Below the pieces are notes generated by a model. The model saw only the letters and a list, made by a program, of their open reading frames with translations. It did no database searches and was not told the DNA's origin. From positions 144,659 through 208,658 of the forward strand of contig VIIQ02000590.1 of NCBI GenBank assembly GCA_007449985.2: 64,000 bases of DNA, written 5' to 3'. Shown piece after piece: positions 35,650 through 46,770 of the stretch. Source of the stretch: Desmodesmus armatus (taxonomy: Eukaryota; Chlorophyta; Chlorophyceae; Sphaeropleales; Scenedesmaceae). The position numbers were made by a program, and so were the translations under genes. The first letter of the stretch is position 1, and each line of letters opens with the position of its first letter.

Positions 35650-37675
35650 ATCCCCGCCAATGGTAGCAGGAACTGCTGCTGCTGCTGTACTAAAGCAGAG
35701 TCCCCGCCAATGGTAGCAGGAACTGCTGCTGCTGCTGTCCTAAAAGCAGTCCCGGCCAATGGTAGCAGGAACTGCTGCTGTACTAAAGCAGAGTCCCCGC
35801 CAATGGTAGCAGGAACTGCTGCGACTATGCTAAAAGCAGTCCCCGCCAATGGTAGCAGGAGCTGCTGCTGCTGCTGTGCTAAAAGCAGTCCCCGCCAATG
35901 ATAGCAGGAACTGCTGCTGCTGCTGCTGTACTAAAGCAGAGTCCCCGCAAATGGTAGCAGGAACTGCTGCTGCTGTCCTAAAAGCAGTCCCCGCCAATGG
36001 TAGCAGGAACTGCTGCTGTACTAAAGCAGAGTCCCCTCCAATGGTAGCAGGAACTGCTGCGACTATGCTAAAAGCAGTCCCCGCCAATGGTAGCAGGAGC
36101 TGCTGCTGCTGTGCTAAAAGCAGTCCCCGCCAATGGTAGCAGGAACTGCTGCTGCTGCTGCTGTACTAAAGCAGAGTCCCCGCCAATGGTAGCAGGAACT
36201 GCTGCGACTATGCTAAAAGCAGTCCCCGCCAATGGTAGCAGGAGCTGCTGCTGCTGTGCTAAAAGCAGTCCCCGCCAATGATAGCAGGAATTGCCGCTGC
36301 TGCTGCTGTACTCAAGCAGAGTCCCCGCCAATGGTAGCAGGAACTGCTGCTGCTGTCCTAAAAGCAGTCCCCGCCAATGGTAGCAGGAACTGCTGCTGCT
36401 GTACTAAAGCAGAGTCCCCGCCAATGGTAGCAGGAACTGCTGCTGCTGTCATAAAAGCAGTCCCCGCCAATGGTAGCAGGAACTGCTGCTGTACTAAAGC
36501 AGAGTCCCCGCCAATGGTAGCAGGAACTGTTGCGACTATGTAAAAGCAGTCCCCGCCAATGATAGCAGGAACTGCTGCTGCTGTCTTAAAGCAGGGTCCC
36601 CGCCACTGGTAGCAGGAACTGCTGCTGCTGCTGTCCTAAAAGCAGTCCCCGCCAATGGTAGCAGGAACTGCTGCTGCTGCTGCTGTACTAAAGCAGAGTC
36701 CCCGCCAATGGTAGCAGGAACTGCTGCTGCTATGCTAAAAGCAGTCCCCGCCAATGGTAGCAGGAACTGCTGCTGCTGCTGCTGTACTAAAGCAGAGTCC
36801 CCGCCACTGGTAGCAGGAACTGCTGCTGCTGCTGTCCCAAAAGCAGTCCCCGCCAATGGTAGCAGGAACTGCTGCTGCTGCTGCTGTACTAAAGCAGAGT
36901 CCCCGCCAATGGTAGCAGGAGCTGCTGCTGCTATGCCAAAAGCAGTCCCCGCCAATGGTAGCAGGAGCTGCTGCTGCTGTGCTAAAAGCAGTCCCCGCCA
37001 ATGATAGCAGGAACTGCTGCTGCTGCTGTACTACAGCAGAGTCCACGCCAATGGTAGCAGGAACTGCTGCTGCTGTGCTAAAAGTAGTCCCCGCCAATGG
37101 TAGCAGGAACTGCTGCTGCTGCTGCTGCTGTGCTAAAGCAGAGTCCCCGCCAATGGTAGCAGGAACTGCTGCTGCTGCTGCTGTACTAAAGCAGAGTCCC
37201 CGCCACTGGTAGCAGGAACTGCTGCTGCTATGCTAAAAGCAGTCCCCGCCAATGGTAGCAGGAGCTGCTGCTGCTGTGCTAAAAGCAGTCCCCGCCAATG
37301 ATAGCAGGAACTGCTGCTGCTGCTGCTGTACTAAAGCAGAGTCCCCGCCACTGGTAGCAGGAACTGCTGCTGCTGTGCTAAAAGTAGTCCCCGCCAATGG
37401 TAGCAGGAACTGCTGCTGCTGCTGCTGCTGTGCTAAAGCAGAGTCCCCGCCAATGGTAGCAGGAAGTGCTGCTGCTGCTGCTGTACTAAAGCAGAGTCCC
37501 CGCCAATGGTAGCAGGAACTGCTGCTGCTGCTGCTGTACTAAAGCAGAGTCCCCGCCAATGGTAGCAGGAACTGCTGCTGCTGTGCTAAAAGCAGTCCCC
37601 GCCAATGGTAGCAGGAACTGCCGCTGGTGCTGGTGTTTGTTGTGCTAGAGCAGTCCCCGCCAATGGTAGCAGGAA
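35650..37675. repeat. Minisatellite array, about 40 units of 40-55 bp
   Basis: The core unit is CCCCGCCAATGGTAGCAGGA followed by ACTGCTG(CTG)n and TACTAAAGCAGAGT or GCTAAAAGCAGT. Two unit types alternate (AAAGCAGAGT and AAAAGCAGT), and the CTG count varies from about 2 to 7. Each unit holds a CCAAT pentamer. Long ORFs on both strands (for example 36536-36955 on minus) are by-products of the repeat. It lies between convergent genes, the M43 protease and the OPR/RAP gene. Confidence 0.92.
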
Positions 37676-38231
37676 TAACTTGCTAACAGAGTAGCATAAG
37701 CGCCAGAGGCCAGGGTTGCAGCGACCCTGACATGGGCAACAACGACGGACTCCCAGCACGATGCAACAAGAGGACAGGAGGCAGCACGGGCTCACCTTGC
37801 GAGCATAACCTATGCTGTAATGTACGGTGTTGACATCGTGGCCTTGACCAAGCTCTGCTCTGCCCTCTGCTGTGCAACAACAACGGACCTCAACAACGGG
37901 GAAGGGCCCTCAAAGGATGTATACATAACATCCCATTGTCTCTCAAAGATTCTGTGCATCAACACTGACAGAAGGAGTCCGGGCTCCTGCAACATATAGT
38001 GCTTTGTCCTGGACGGCTGTAGCTGGCACGGTGGTTTTAGGGCTGACGATGTATGTACAACGCGCCATGCGCGCCCTACTTCGTGAACCTGTTGGTAGCT
38101 TTTGCACATCGTAGTCGCATAGCAGCTACGGTGCTGGGCACTCTTACTCACTCTCCAGCGGCAGTACTAATGCTGCTGAATACCGAGCACGCACTTGTAT
38201 CTCGACATCTGCATTGACAGCAGCTTCTGAA
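37676..38231. other. Intergenic, nothing recognised
   Basis: Between the minisatellite and the 3' end of the OPR/RAP gene. ORFs here are short and without family motifs. Confidence 0.5.
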
Positions 38232-38236
38232 TTACA
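38232..38236 (-). terminator. TGTAA poly(A) signal of the OPR/RAP gene
   Basis: TTACA on +, about 220 nt past the stop TAA at 38459-38461. Confidence 0.55.
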
Positions 38237-38458
38237 TCGTGGTCATGGAAGTCTACAGCAGCGGGTGAACGAAACATTTGAAAATCCGAGGGGTCCTTCA
38301 CAACACCCCTGTTGGCCACCCCCGCACCCACCCGCTGCACTCCTGACACAGAGCTCAACTCTTGCACAGTGTGGCACATTTCAGCACACTCAGCACAACA
38401 GTCAATGATCAGCAGAGAGACCGCTGCCTGTGTGGCCCAACCGCAACATCCTGTCACT

Positions 38459-38727
38459 TTAACTGCTATTGGCTGTCCCCGGCGTGACAGTTGCTGCTGC
38501 TGCCACCTCCCGCCTGGCTTCTGCGATGCGCTGCCTGAGGTACTCCACCTTAGCTGTTTCGTCTGTGAGTCTGTCCCAAGTGCTGTAGGGCACGTTGACC
38601 ACCGCCCAGCCCAGGCGCTGCAGGTGGCGACGCTTCATGGCAGTAGCACCCAGCTGCCTGAGCGACATCCCTGCTGCTGCTGCTGCTGCTGCTGCTGGTG
38701 GGGGCCTTGCCGCTGCTGCTGACAGAC

Positions 38728-38760
<33 letters not shown>

Positions 38761-41700
38761 ACGGACTTGCCGCTGCTGCTGCTGGGGGGTTTGTTGCAGC
38801 TGCTGCTGCTGGTGGTTGTGATGTAGAGGCTGGTCTCGAAGGGGTGCGTGTGAGGGTAGGGGCCTTCGTGCGGCTGAAGTGGCTGGGGCCGTCAGCCTCC
38901 ACTGCAACACGCAGTGAGGGGATGGTGATGTCCACAGCATAGCCTGGACAGCAGCAGGCACACACGGTAAAGCAAGAACGGCAGCAAAAACACACGTTAG
39001 GCGAGCACCCAGCAAGCTAGCCTCAGGGTACAGACAATGGGCAGAATATTGGTTGAGGCGTGCAATGGGGCCACAAGTTGCACCTCACAGTGCCGTCTCC
39101 CTGCCGCTTTCCTCTCCTCGTTTCCTCTCCTCCTCTCTTGATTCACCAAAAGCAGAAGGATCCCTCCTCCCTCCCTCCCTCCCTCCCTCCCTCCCTCCCT
39201 CCCTCCCTCCCCATCTATGCTACCCTCCCCATTTCCACCCTCCCCCCCTCCTCCATGCTACCCTCCTGACTTCCAGCCGTACCTGTTGAGGTATCCTCCA
39301 GCACGTGCATAACCCTTAGCCGTGCCAGTGTTGCTGCAATTGAGCGCTGGTAGCTGCTGTGGGCCCGCTGAGCAGCCAGCGCCACACCCTGCTGCCTGAA
39401 CACAGCCGACGCAGCAGACAGCAGCTGGGAGGTACCTGCAGCAAAACCACGCATGCACACAGACAGTACGTCAGCACATGCCACTGCACTGACCAGCAGC
39501 CAGGGCAGCAGTCACCAAAGGTAGGAGCTTACTGTGCAGTGGCATCCATCCATCAATCAGTGTCACCTGTAGCTACATGAAGCTCAAGAGGTCATGACAA
39601 CACCCAAAACCCCCTTGCGACTCACCCCCCCCCCTTCCGCCCTCTCACCTTCCCCGGGCAGTAGCGCATCCGGCTGGCTGCCTCCCTCCAGCTGTAGTGC
39701 CAGTGCTGCCTGGGCCAGCTGCACAGCCTGGCGGGTGTCTGCAGCCAGCCGTGGCCCCCTGCTGCACACCTCAACCCACACAGACCTGAACAGACCCCCC
39801 GACACCTGCTGAAGGCACGCCAACGACCACGCCAGTGTGCATATCTGGCTGTCACTCAGAGCAGCAAGCTGGCTTGAACCACCACCACTGCTGCTGCTGC
39901 TGCTGCTGCTGGGGGGTGAGGTTTGCTGCTGCTGCTGCTGCTGAAGTCTATTATTGCGGTTACCTTTCACTGCCCACCCCTGCGTGTCCAACTGCTGCAG
40001 CAGCTGCGTGGGGGTGTGCCCCAGCACAGCAAATGCCCATATGCTGGTGACTGCCTCAGCTGCTGTTGCTGCTGCTGCTGCTGGTCCCCCTGCTGCTAGC
40101 CAGCAGGCCTCTAGTTGTGGCAGCAGGGGGGTCCAATGGCGGGAGTGAGCCAGTGCCCACAGCACGTCACACAGCTCAGCGGGGGAGGGAGACCAGCGGC
40201 TGAACTTGGCCTGAGCTATCTGTGGGGAAAAGGGCGGGAAAACAAAAGGCGGGAAAAGAAAGGGTGGGAGAGGGGGGGACAAGGGTGAAGGTGATTGTGT
40301 TGATATGTGTGCCCCAAGCGCTGACCTTGTGCAACCCCCTCCCCCCCCCCCCCTGCCCTCACCACCAATCTGGCACAGTCTTGCCTGCTGTACCTCTCCC
40401 AAACAAAACAACACATACGTTGTGGCACGCAACATCCCACACAACACAAATCTGACCGTGTGCAGGCGAAATGCACTGGTCCGTTGTACATCATGTGTCC
40501 AGACTTGAACAGCCCCAACCAGATGTCCAGCACCCCTCCCTTCCCCCCCTTCCCCAGTGCCCCCCCCCCCCCGCACCTGGCACAGTGCCTCCACCTCCTG
40601 TGTGCAGAACCCTCGCCCTCTCTGCTACCCGCACCCAAAAAGCACAACCAGGTGGTGTCTATGTGCTGCCCCCTTTTCCCACAAACACAACATGTCTTGG
40701 GTAACAACCCACACTCATACAGCAAGACTTTGACCATGTCGTGGTGAGGTAGACTGGTCCGTCGTCATCATGTGTTCAGACTCAGACAAGCCCGGCCAAT
40801 TGTCCTGCCCCCCCCCCCCCCCCCGCACCTGGCACAGTGCCTCCACCTCCTGTGTGAAGCACTCTCTCCCCCCTCCCCCTGCCTGCACCAAACACCGACA
40901 ATCAAACCAGGTGCTGTCTATGTGTAATCCCTCCCACAAAACCTCCCACCACCAGGGTTGTGCTGCCTCCCCCCCCCCTCCCCCCCCCCCCCCCCACACA
41001 CCTGGCACAATGCCTCCACCTCCTGTGTGAAGAACAGTGGTCCCCCCAGGCTGGCCAGCCCCCACAGCGCTGACACCACAGACACACGCCTTAGGCTGTC
41101 CTCACCCCTCGCTGACACCAGGGCCTGAGCAGCAGCCAGCTGCTGCTTGCTCAACACACCACCAGCAGCACCAGACTGAAGCTGCGCAAGCAACGGACCC
41201 AACTTCGGTCCCTTGGACCCTCCCTTAGATCCTACCCCTACCCCTGCCGCTGCTGCTGCCGCCGCTGCTGCTGCTGCTGCTGCTGCAGACCCCTGCATGG
41301 GATCGCTCCCTTGAGAGGGTCCTCCACCTTCTCCCCCTGCTGCTGCTGCTGCTGCGGCGGAGGCTATGATGAGTTGCTGCTGTGCTGCTGCTGCTGCTGT
41401 TGGCCCTGCCTGCATCCAGTAGGCTCGGGCTATGGACCACAGGCGGCGGGAGAGGTCGGGGGGCTGGTGGGGGGCCACGCGCGGGGGGGTCAGCCGTAAC
41501 GCCTCAACCAACCCCGACACAAGAGGCTCACGGGACTGGGGTAAGGAACGCGGGGGGGGGGGGGGGGTGTAGGGCAGTGCGTGAAGTTGGGGGATGGGGC
41601 AACAGGGTACATGTGTGAGAAACTTCAAACCCGTGGGTTGGCTTACCACAACTGTTTGCATTCACGCATGGGATACATGGGTTGTCATCAAGCTCAGTGT

Positions 41701-43006
41701 CTCACATCATGGAGCGCGCATGGGTGAAGAGGTCTGTAGCCAGAGTATGATGCATTGTAGCTGCCAACACTTCTTCTGACACCCAACACCCTCAACTGCA
41801 GGTTCTTGGCCCTACCACCCGTGTTGGCCCACTCAGCCACTCAGCCACACCTCCCTCCTTCTGTGTTCTCCCCTCACTCACGCTCCCCACTCCCCCCCCC
41901 TTACACACATACACCAAGCTCTGCAGCTGACCACACGCAGCCATGCCCTGCTTGCCCCCAGAGCTCCTCCCCCTCATGAACTGATCAACCACACCCTCTT
42001 CCTCTACCCTCCCTCTCTCCCTTATGGCCCCCGCCTCCTCGTCGCTTTGCCCCCCCTCCCCCACCCCACCCCCACACACTTGCTGGATGCAATCATGTGT
42101 TAGAAACACACACAAACCAGCAACACCCTGTTTCCCTCCCACTCCCCCCTATTCCCTCACCAGGCTCTGCAGCTGCACTGTGTTCAGCCTTGCCCTGCGT
42201 GCCGCCAGTGCCAGTCCCTTGAGTGCCACAGCGGCCTCAGCAGGAGTGGGCCCAGGCACCACACCCACACCAGACTGACACACCAGCCAGGCACCATTGG
42301 CCACCCAGCTGGGAAACACAGCAGACAGCAGACCCAACAGGCCACTGGGGTGGTGGAAGCTCAGCAGGACACGCTGAATACTGGCAGCACTCAGCCTGCT
42401 GCTGCTGCTGCTGCTGCTGGTGCTGGTGCTGGTGATGCTGGTGGGTTGATCAGTGCTGCTGAGTGGTGTGCCTGCTGTGCTGCTGCTGCTGCTGGTGTCA
42501 CCCTCACTACTGCTGCTGGTACTGGTGGTGCTGGTAGGAGATGCATACCATGCTCCTGCCGCTGCTGCTGCTGCATCAGCATCTGCCTCCCTACTGCTGC
42601 TGCTGCTGCTGTCTAGGCTGGCGATGGCCTCCTGCCATACTGCTCCATCAAACTCAGCATGCACTGCCAGGCTCCTGTCAGACACCTGCACAACAACACC
42701 CTGCCCTTCCTGCCCCGCTGCTGCTGCTGCTGATTGCTCGCTCCTGGGAGGAGGTACTGCAGCAGGCCTCCCACCCGCCTGCTGCTGCTGCTGCTGCTGC
42801 TGCTGTAGTTTGCCTCGCTGCAGGAAGAGCTGTCCATCTCTGGTCATGACATCAAAGCCCTCCTGTCGTAAGGCCAGCACCCAGTCAGGCAGGGGCTGAT
42901 TACTGTCAGGGGTGAACTCTGACAGGGACTGCAGCTCTGAGGGACTGCTGGCAGCAGCAGCAGCAGCATCAGCCTGGTTGCGCTTGCTGCCCTTGCTTTT
43001 GGCCCC

Positions 43007-43054
<48 letters not shown>

Positions 43055-43215
43055 TATGCGGGTGAGGTCCACTGGTTGGTCTTGGTTTCTGCTGGCAACA
43101 TGTGCTGCAAGTGGGACAAACAGCAGAGCAGCAGCGAGAAAGAGGAATGTGAGGGAAGCAGTCAGCGCGAGGGCAGCACGAGTGGTAATGAGCAGCTGCC
43201 GTTGGTCATGCCGAG

Positions 43216-43247
<32 letters not shown>

Positions 43248-43805
43248 ATGCTTCCCATCAGCTACACAAGGGCGCAACTCCATAGTCTCACGCAAAGCAT
43301 CTGACAGCACTCTGTGCATGCACTGCAAGTGCAGACCCGCTGTCAACAGCCACCCACCTGCTACATCGTCCAGGCCAAAGTCTGAGTCAACATCAGGCAG
43401 CCACAGGTGCGAGGAGTTCAGCTCTCGGATTAGCTCCTCTGCAAGGTCAAAAGCAGCAAGACCATGTAGAAAACAAATTGCTGAATGGCGTTGCAGTACA
43501 CACAGTGCTGCAGTTGCTGGATTACGTTGTCAGCGCATGCTGCCTGGTGTGTGGATGTGCCAGGCTGGCGGTGGTTTTCACCAGGGATGGGACCACTCCT
43601 GGCATGCCTCCGCATGTGTCAACTGCTCACCATCGGAAAATTGTTTTGGCTCCACTTTCTGCTTCCTGCGCAGGTGTCGCCGCCTCTTGGGAAGAGCCTG
43701 AGGCACTGCTGCTGCATGCCTCCTCTGCAGGAGCTGAGACGTCTGATGGTGCCTGGCAGACGTCAGCAATGGTGAATTCCAATTGTGAAACTGTAAAGTT
43801 TGCAT
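38459..43805 (-). CDS. OPR-type protein with C-terminal RAP domain
   Basis: Seven exons in phase: 43805-43631, 43438-43358, 43104-42161, 41535-41002, 40219-39649, 39435-39283 and 38943-38459, about 980 aa. The last exon has the RAP domain: YAVDITIPSLRVAVEADGPS, a polyalanine insert, then MKRRHLQRLGWAVVNVPYST and YLRQRIAEAR. Upstream exons carry OPR-like degenerate helical repeats (ELCDVLWALAHSRHW, DLSRRLWSIARAYW, QICTLAWSLACLQQ, VVSALWGLASLG). In green algae such proteins bind and stabilise, splice or help translate organelle mRNAs (family knowledge). The N-terminus (MQTLQFHNWNSPLLTSARHH) is transit-peptide-like; an in-frame ATG at 43922 is possible. The basic PKRRRHLRRK segment and Ser-rich runs are low complexity. 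The RNA target cannot be inferred. Confidence 0.85.
39166..39210 (+). repeat. (CCCT)n microsatellite
   Basis: About eleven CCCT units in the intron before the RAP exon. Sense-strand sequence is (AGGG)n, which is G-quadruplex prone. Confidence 0.9.
40561..41035 (-). repeat. Triplicated 5' splice site plus exon end in the OPR/RAP gene
   Basis: ACCTGGCACAGTGCCTCCAC followed by CTCCTGTGTG occurs near 40575, 40827 and (real) 41001. On the sense strand this is the exon end ...EVEALCQ, the donor, and a poly-G run. Sequence between copies is also related ('catcatgtgt-ccagact' blocks), so units of about 170-250 bp were duplicated. Only the copy ending at 41002 is attached to the upstream exon. Confidence 0.7.
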
Positions 43806-44078
43806 TTTGAGGCAGGCTACCGCATATAGGGCTTTCTGTTGCTGTGCTACTGCTACTGCTGCCCTGCTGCTACTGCTGTTTTGAATGGGGTATCCACCTT
43901 GGCTTGGCGATACAAAGAACATTCCGACAAGGCCAGAGGGCGTCTTGCACGCAATGTCCGCGTATGTTCATGGAATGTTATTTGTTTGAAGTGATCAAGG
44001 CGCCAAGCGTGCATTGTTTGTTCGGTTACCGTGCTAGTCACAAGTAGCCCGACGTGCCTTGTGACGTGAATACGTTTG
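43806..44078. promoter_or_regulatory. Short divergent promoter region
   Basis: 273 bp between the chosen starts of the OPR/RAP gene (-) and the TMEM19-like gene (+). No defined motif was recognised. If the OPR start is 43922 the gap is only about 156 bp. Confidence 0.45.
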
Positions 44079-45802
44079 ATGGTGTGTGGAACTTCGTGTG
44101 CTGGGGCAAGACAGCTACTGTACATTGATCTGCTGACTGGTCGAGCAACTGCCCTGCTATCTGCATCAGGCCTCTATCTGCTTTCATTGCGTGTGCAACC
44201 ACACCAGATGATATTGTTGAGGTTCAGTGCATCCTTGGCACTTGCCACGGGCATATGTAGCCATGGGCTGAAAAAGCGCAGCCTGTCAGCAAGTGGGGCT
44301 GTGGCTGCCTTTGTGATGGGTGTGCTGCACATGACCTGTGGATGGACCTTTGGCCTTGTGCTGATATGCTTCTTTGCTACCTCCAGCAAGGTAAGTACGT
44401 GCATGCAATGCGTGCAGACTGGGTGCTGTGATGACGACGCAGTGTCTGGTGGTTCACTTGCTAAGGGGTGGTTGTGCCTGAGTCAGCAGTGGCACTCAGA
44501 GTCTGGTATTTTCCTGCAGCTGACGAAGTTCCGTCAGGAGCAAAAGGCAAAGCTGGACTCACACATCAAGCCAGGGGGCCAACGCAACGGTCTGCAGGTA
44601 TGCAGCTGTGGCAGTATGGCTTACCCCATCCATCATGCAACCCACTAGAAAATACAATCTGGAGGCATAACCCACAGCATACTATGCAATACATGCAGTG
44701 CACTCTCATTGCATGCTCATGCGGCCAGCTCTCAAGCCTGCCCTTGTCAGCCCTAGCTGTGACTTTTCCACTCTGTCACGCATTTGCACCCCTCAAACAG
44801 GTTCATCATGCAGATCGCAATCCGCACTGCTGCTGTCCCTACTTGATCATTCCTGCAGGTCCTCTGTAATAGCTTGCCAGGTGGTGTGGCAGCGTTGGTG
44901 GCATGTGCGGCCGCAGCAGCAGGGAGCACAGCCAGCAGCAGCAGCAGCACAGCAGCACAGCAGCAGCCCTGGCCCGTGGTGCAGCTGGCAGCCTGGTGTG
45001 GCTTCCTGGTGAGGCAGCTAGTGCTGGACACTTGCTTGCTGCAGCAACTGTCAGCAACCTGCACTGCAGCTCCCAAACATCATGCCAACTAAAGCAGCAC
45101 ATAAATGTAGCAATGGAGCTTGGTAGCTGTCCTGCATAGTACCAGCTGTTGAGACATGATTTCATGCTGACAAAGTTGCAAGTGCGGCCAGCAACCTATT
45201 GGATGACACCTGCTGTGTCTGCTGCCACACGTTTCTGGCTGCAGGGTCACTACGCGTGCTGCTGTGCTGACACCTGGGCATCAGAGCTGGGCATGCTGAG
45301 TAGCAGGCAGCCCCGCCTGATAACACAACTGCAGCGCACTGTGCCTGCTGGTGTGAATGGAGGGGTGACCAGCCTGGGCATGGCAGCAAGTGCAGCAGGA
45401 GGGTTGTGCATGGGACTGGCTGTTGCTACCGCCGGCTGGTTGACCGGTGAAACACAACTCATGGTGTACTTAGTGCCGCGAGCGCTGCAGCAGCAGACGT
45501 TGATACCTGTTGCACTGTTGGCCGCGCTGCCAGAGGGGGTTCAAGCAGGCCTGTTTTGGCTAGGGCTTGGCTTGCTGTGTGGACTGGCAGGCTCTGTTGT
45601 TGATTCTGTGCTAGGTGCCACTGTGCAGTTCTCTGGCTGTGACTCCAGCACCGGGAAGGTGGTCGCACAGCCGGGGGCGGGGGTGCAGCACATCAGCGGC
45701 CGGCCCTGGCTTAGCAATGATGCTGTGAATGCTACGTCAGCTACGCTGACAAGCCTAGCAGCAGCGGCCGTCGGCGCTGCACTAGCTGCTGGAGCACAGT
45801 AG
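44079..45802 (+). CDS. TMEM19/PGR-like DUF92 integral membrane protein
   Basis: Four exons, all phase 0: 44079-44390, 44520-44597, 44859-45008 and 45245-45802, 365 aa. Diagnostic DUF92/TMEM19 motifs in order: KKRSLSASGAVAAFVMG, FFATSSKLTKFRQEQKAKLD, KPGGQRNGLQVLCNS, YACCCADTWASELGMLS, QPRLIT, GVNGGVTSLG and, near the C-terminus, GLAGSVVDSVLGATVQ. Most of the protein is hydrophobic helices. The family includes VTE6 (phytyl-phosphate kinase for tocopherol recycling) and the less understood TMEM19/PGR branch; the GGQRNxxQV motif fits the latter better (from memory). Start choice is uncertain: ATG 44208 would shorten the N-terminus. Poly-Ala/Ser sits in a loop in exon 3. Confidence 0.86.
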
Positions 45803-46155
45803 TCAGTTGGTGCTGCCATGCACAGCTAGTGTTCTGCACGTGCAATTCTACATGCTTGTTGGTGGGATCATGTGTCCAAACATGACTCGGTTGTACATTT
45901 GAGTAATTGTGACCTGCCGCTGCAAGACGCGGCATTTTCTTTTTGCAGTGCATGCATTCATGTGGCTTGCCTGAAAGACTTTCTATGCCACCAACAGTCC
46001 ACGTGGACCTGGTACTGAGCTTGGCCAGGCATGGCAGCTCTTCTTTAACCTTAGGTACTCTGAGGCATCAATTACATTGCGATGCGTACTGCCTGACTGA
46101 ATAATATGAGCGACCACCCTACGTAGCTAAAAGCCATTTTCAAGGTTCCCCCTCA

Positions 46156-46287
46156 CCTTCAGGTCACAGTGAGCCAAGGGTTTGGGGGCCCCGAAGCTCG
46201 TCTAGCTTCAGCTGCACATGCATATGCATCACTGACTACTTCTTTTCGTTGACACACACGGCAGCTTTAGCCTCTGCGATCTTACTA
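46156..46287 (+). mobile_element. Short retroposon, 5'-truncated copy
   Basis: 132 bp flanked by a perfect 15-bp target-site duplication, CAAGGTTCCCCCTCA at 46141-46155 and 46288-46302. It matches the 3' 135 bp of the element at 53774-54016 (CAGTGAGCCAAGGG, CCCCGAAGCTCGTCTAGC, CTTCTTTTCGTTGACA, CTCTGCGATCTTA). Shared 3' end and different 5' ends indicate LINE-type target-primed insertion. No ORF is present. Confidence 0.8.
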
Positions 46288-46770
46288 CAAGGTTCCCCCT
46301 CAACACCCATCTGGGCCTGCCATGCCAAGTCATCCTCCCCTGCGGGGAGAGGTCACCCTGTTCAACACCAGTGGTTGGTGTTCAAGCGTGCTGACTGTGG
46401 ATAGGTTGCGAATGAACACGCCAGCCTGGCACCCTGGTGGCCCTTGGTGGCCAGCCTGGCACCTTTGGTTGCATGATGCAGCACAGGTGTGCATGGCTGC
46501 GCTGTTCAGTCGAATGACGCTGTGTATCTTCAATGTCACCCCTCGACAGCTTTCAAGGCCGGCTGGCAGGATCGGCAACCTGAGGACTGCTAGCTGCAGC
46601 AGCTGCCAACAAGTTCAAATGATTGCGTCAGAAGGGAAGAAACGAAGCTGAAAAAGAACAAAACCATCAAACACAACTCACAAGTATAGAATAACATCGA
46701 CCACGACGTTGCACGTGCAGCGGAGAGTGTAGAAACAATCAACAATCAGTGGGTCAGCAGTAGATTGCAG

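Noticed and set aside
35641..37512. Cys/Ala-rich ORFs in the minisatellite on both strands
   Set aside because: Products of repeat periodicity; no start context, introns or family motifs.
35650..37675. Array looks like a CRISPR (constant repeat with spacers)
   Set aside because: The 'spacers' are only CTG runs of different length, units vary, and the DNA is eukaryotic.
43105..43258. Hydrophobic N-terminus (transmembrane-like) before the Ser-rich part of the OPR/RAP gene
   Set aside because: It is read-through of the intron: the acceptor at 43105 joins in phase to the exon 43438-43358.
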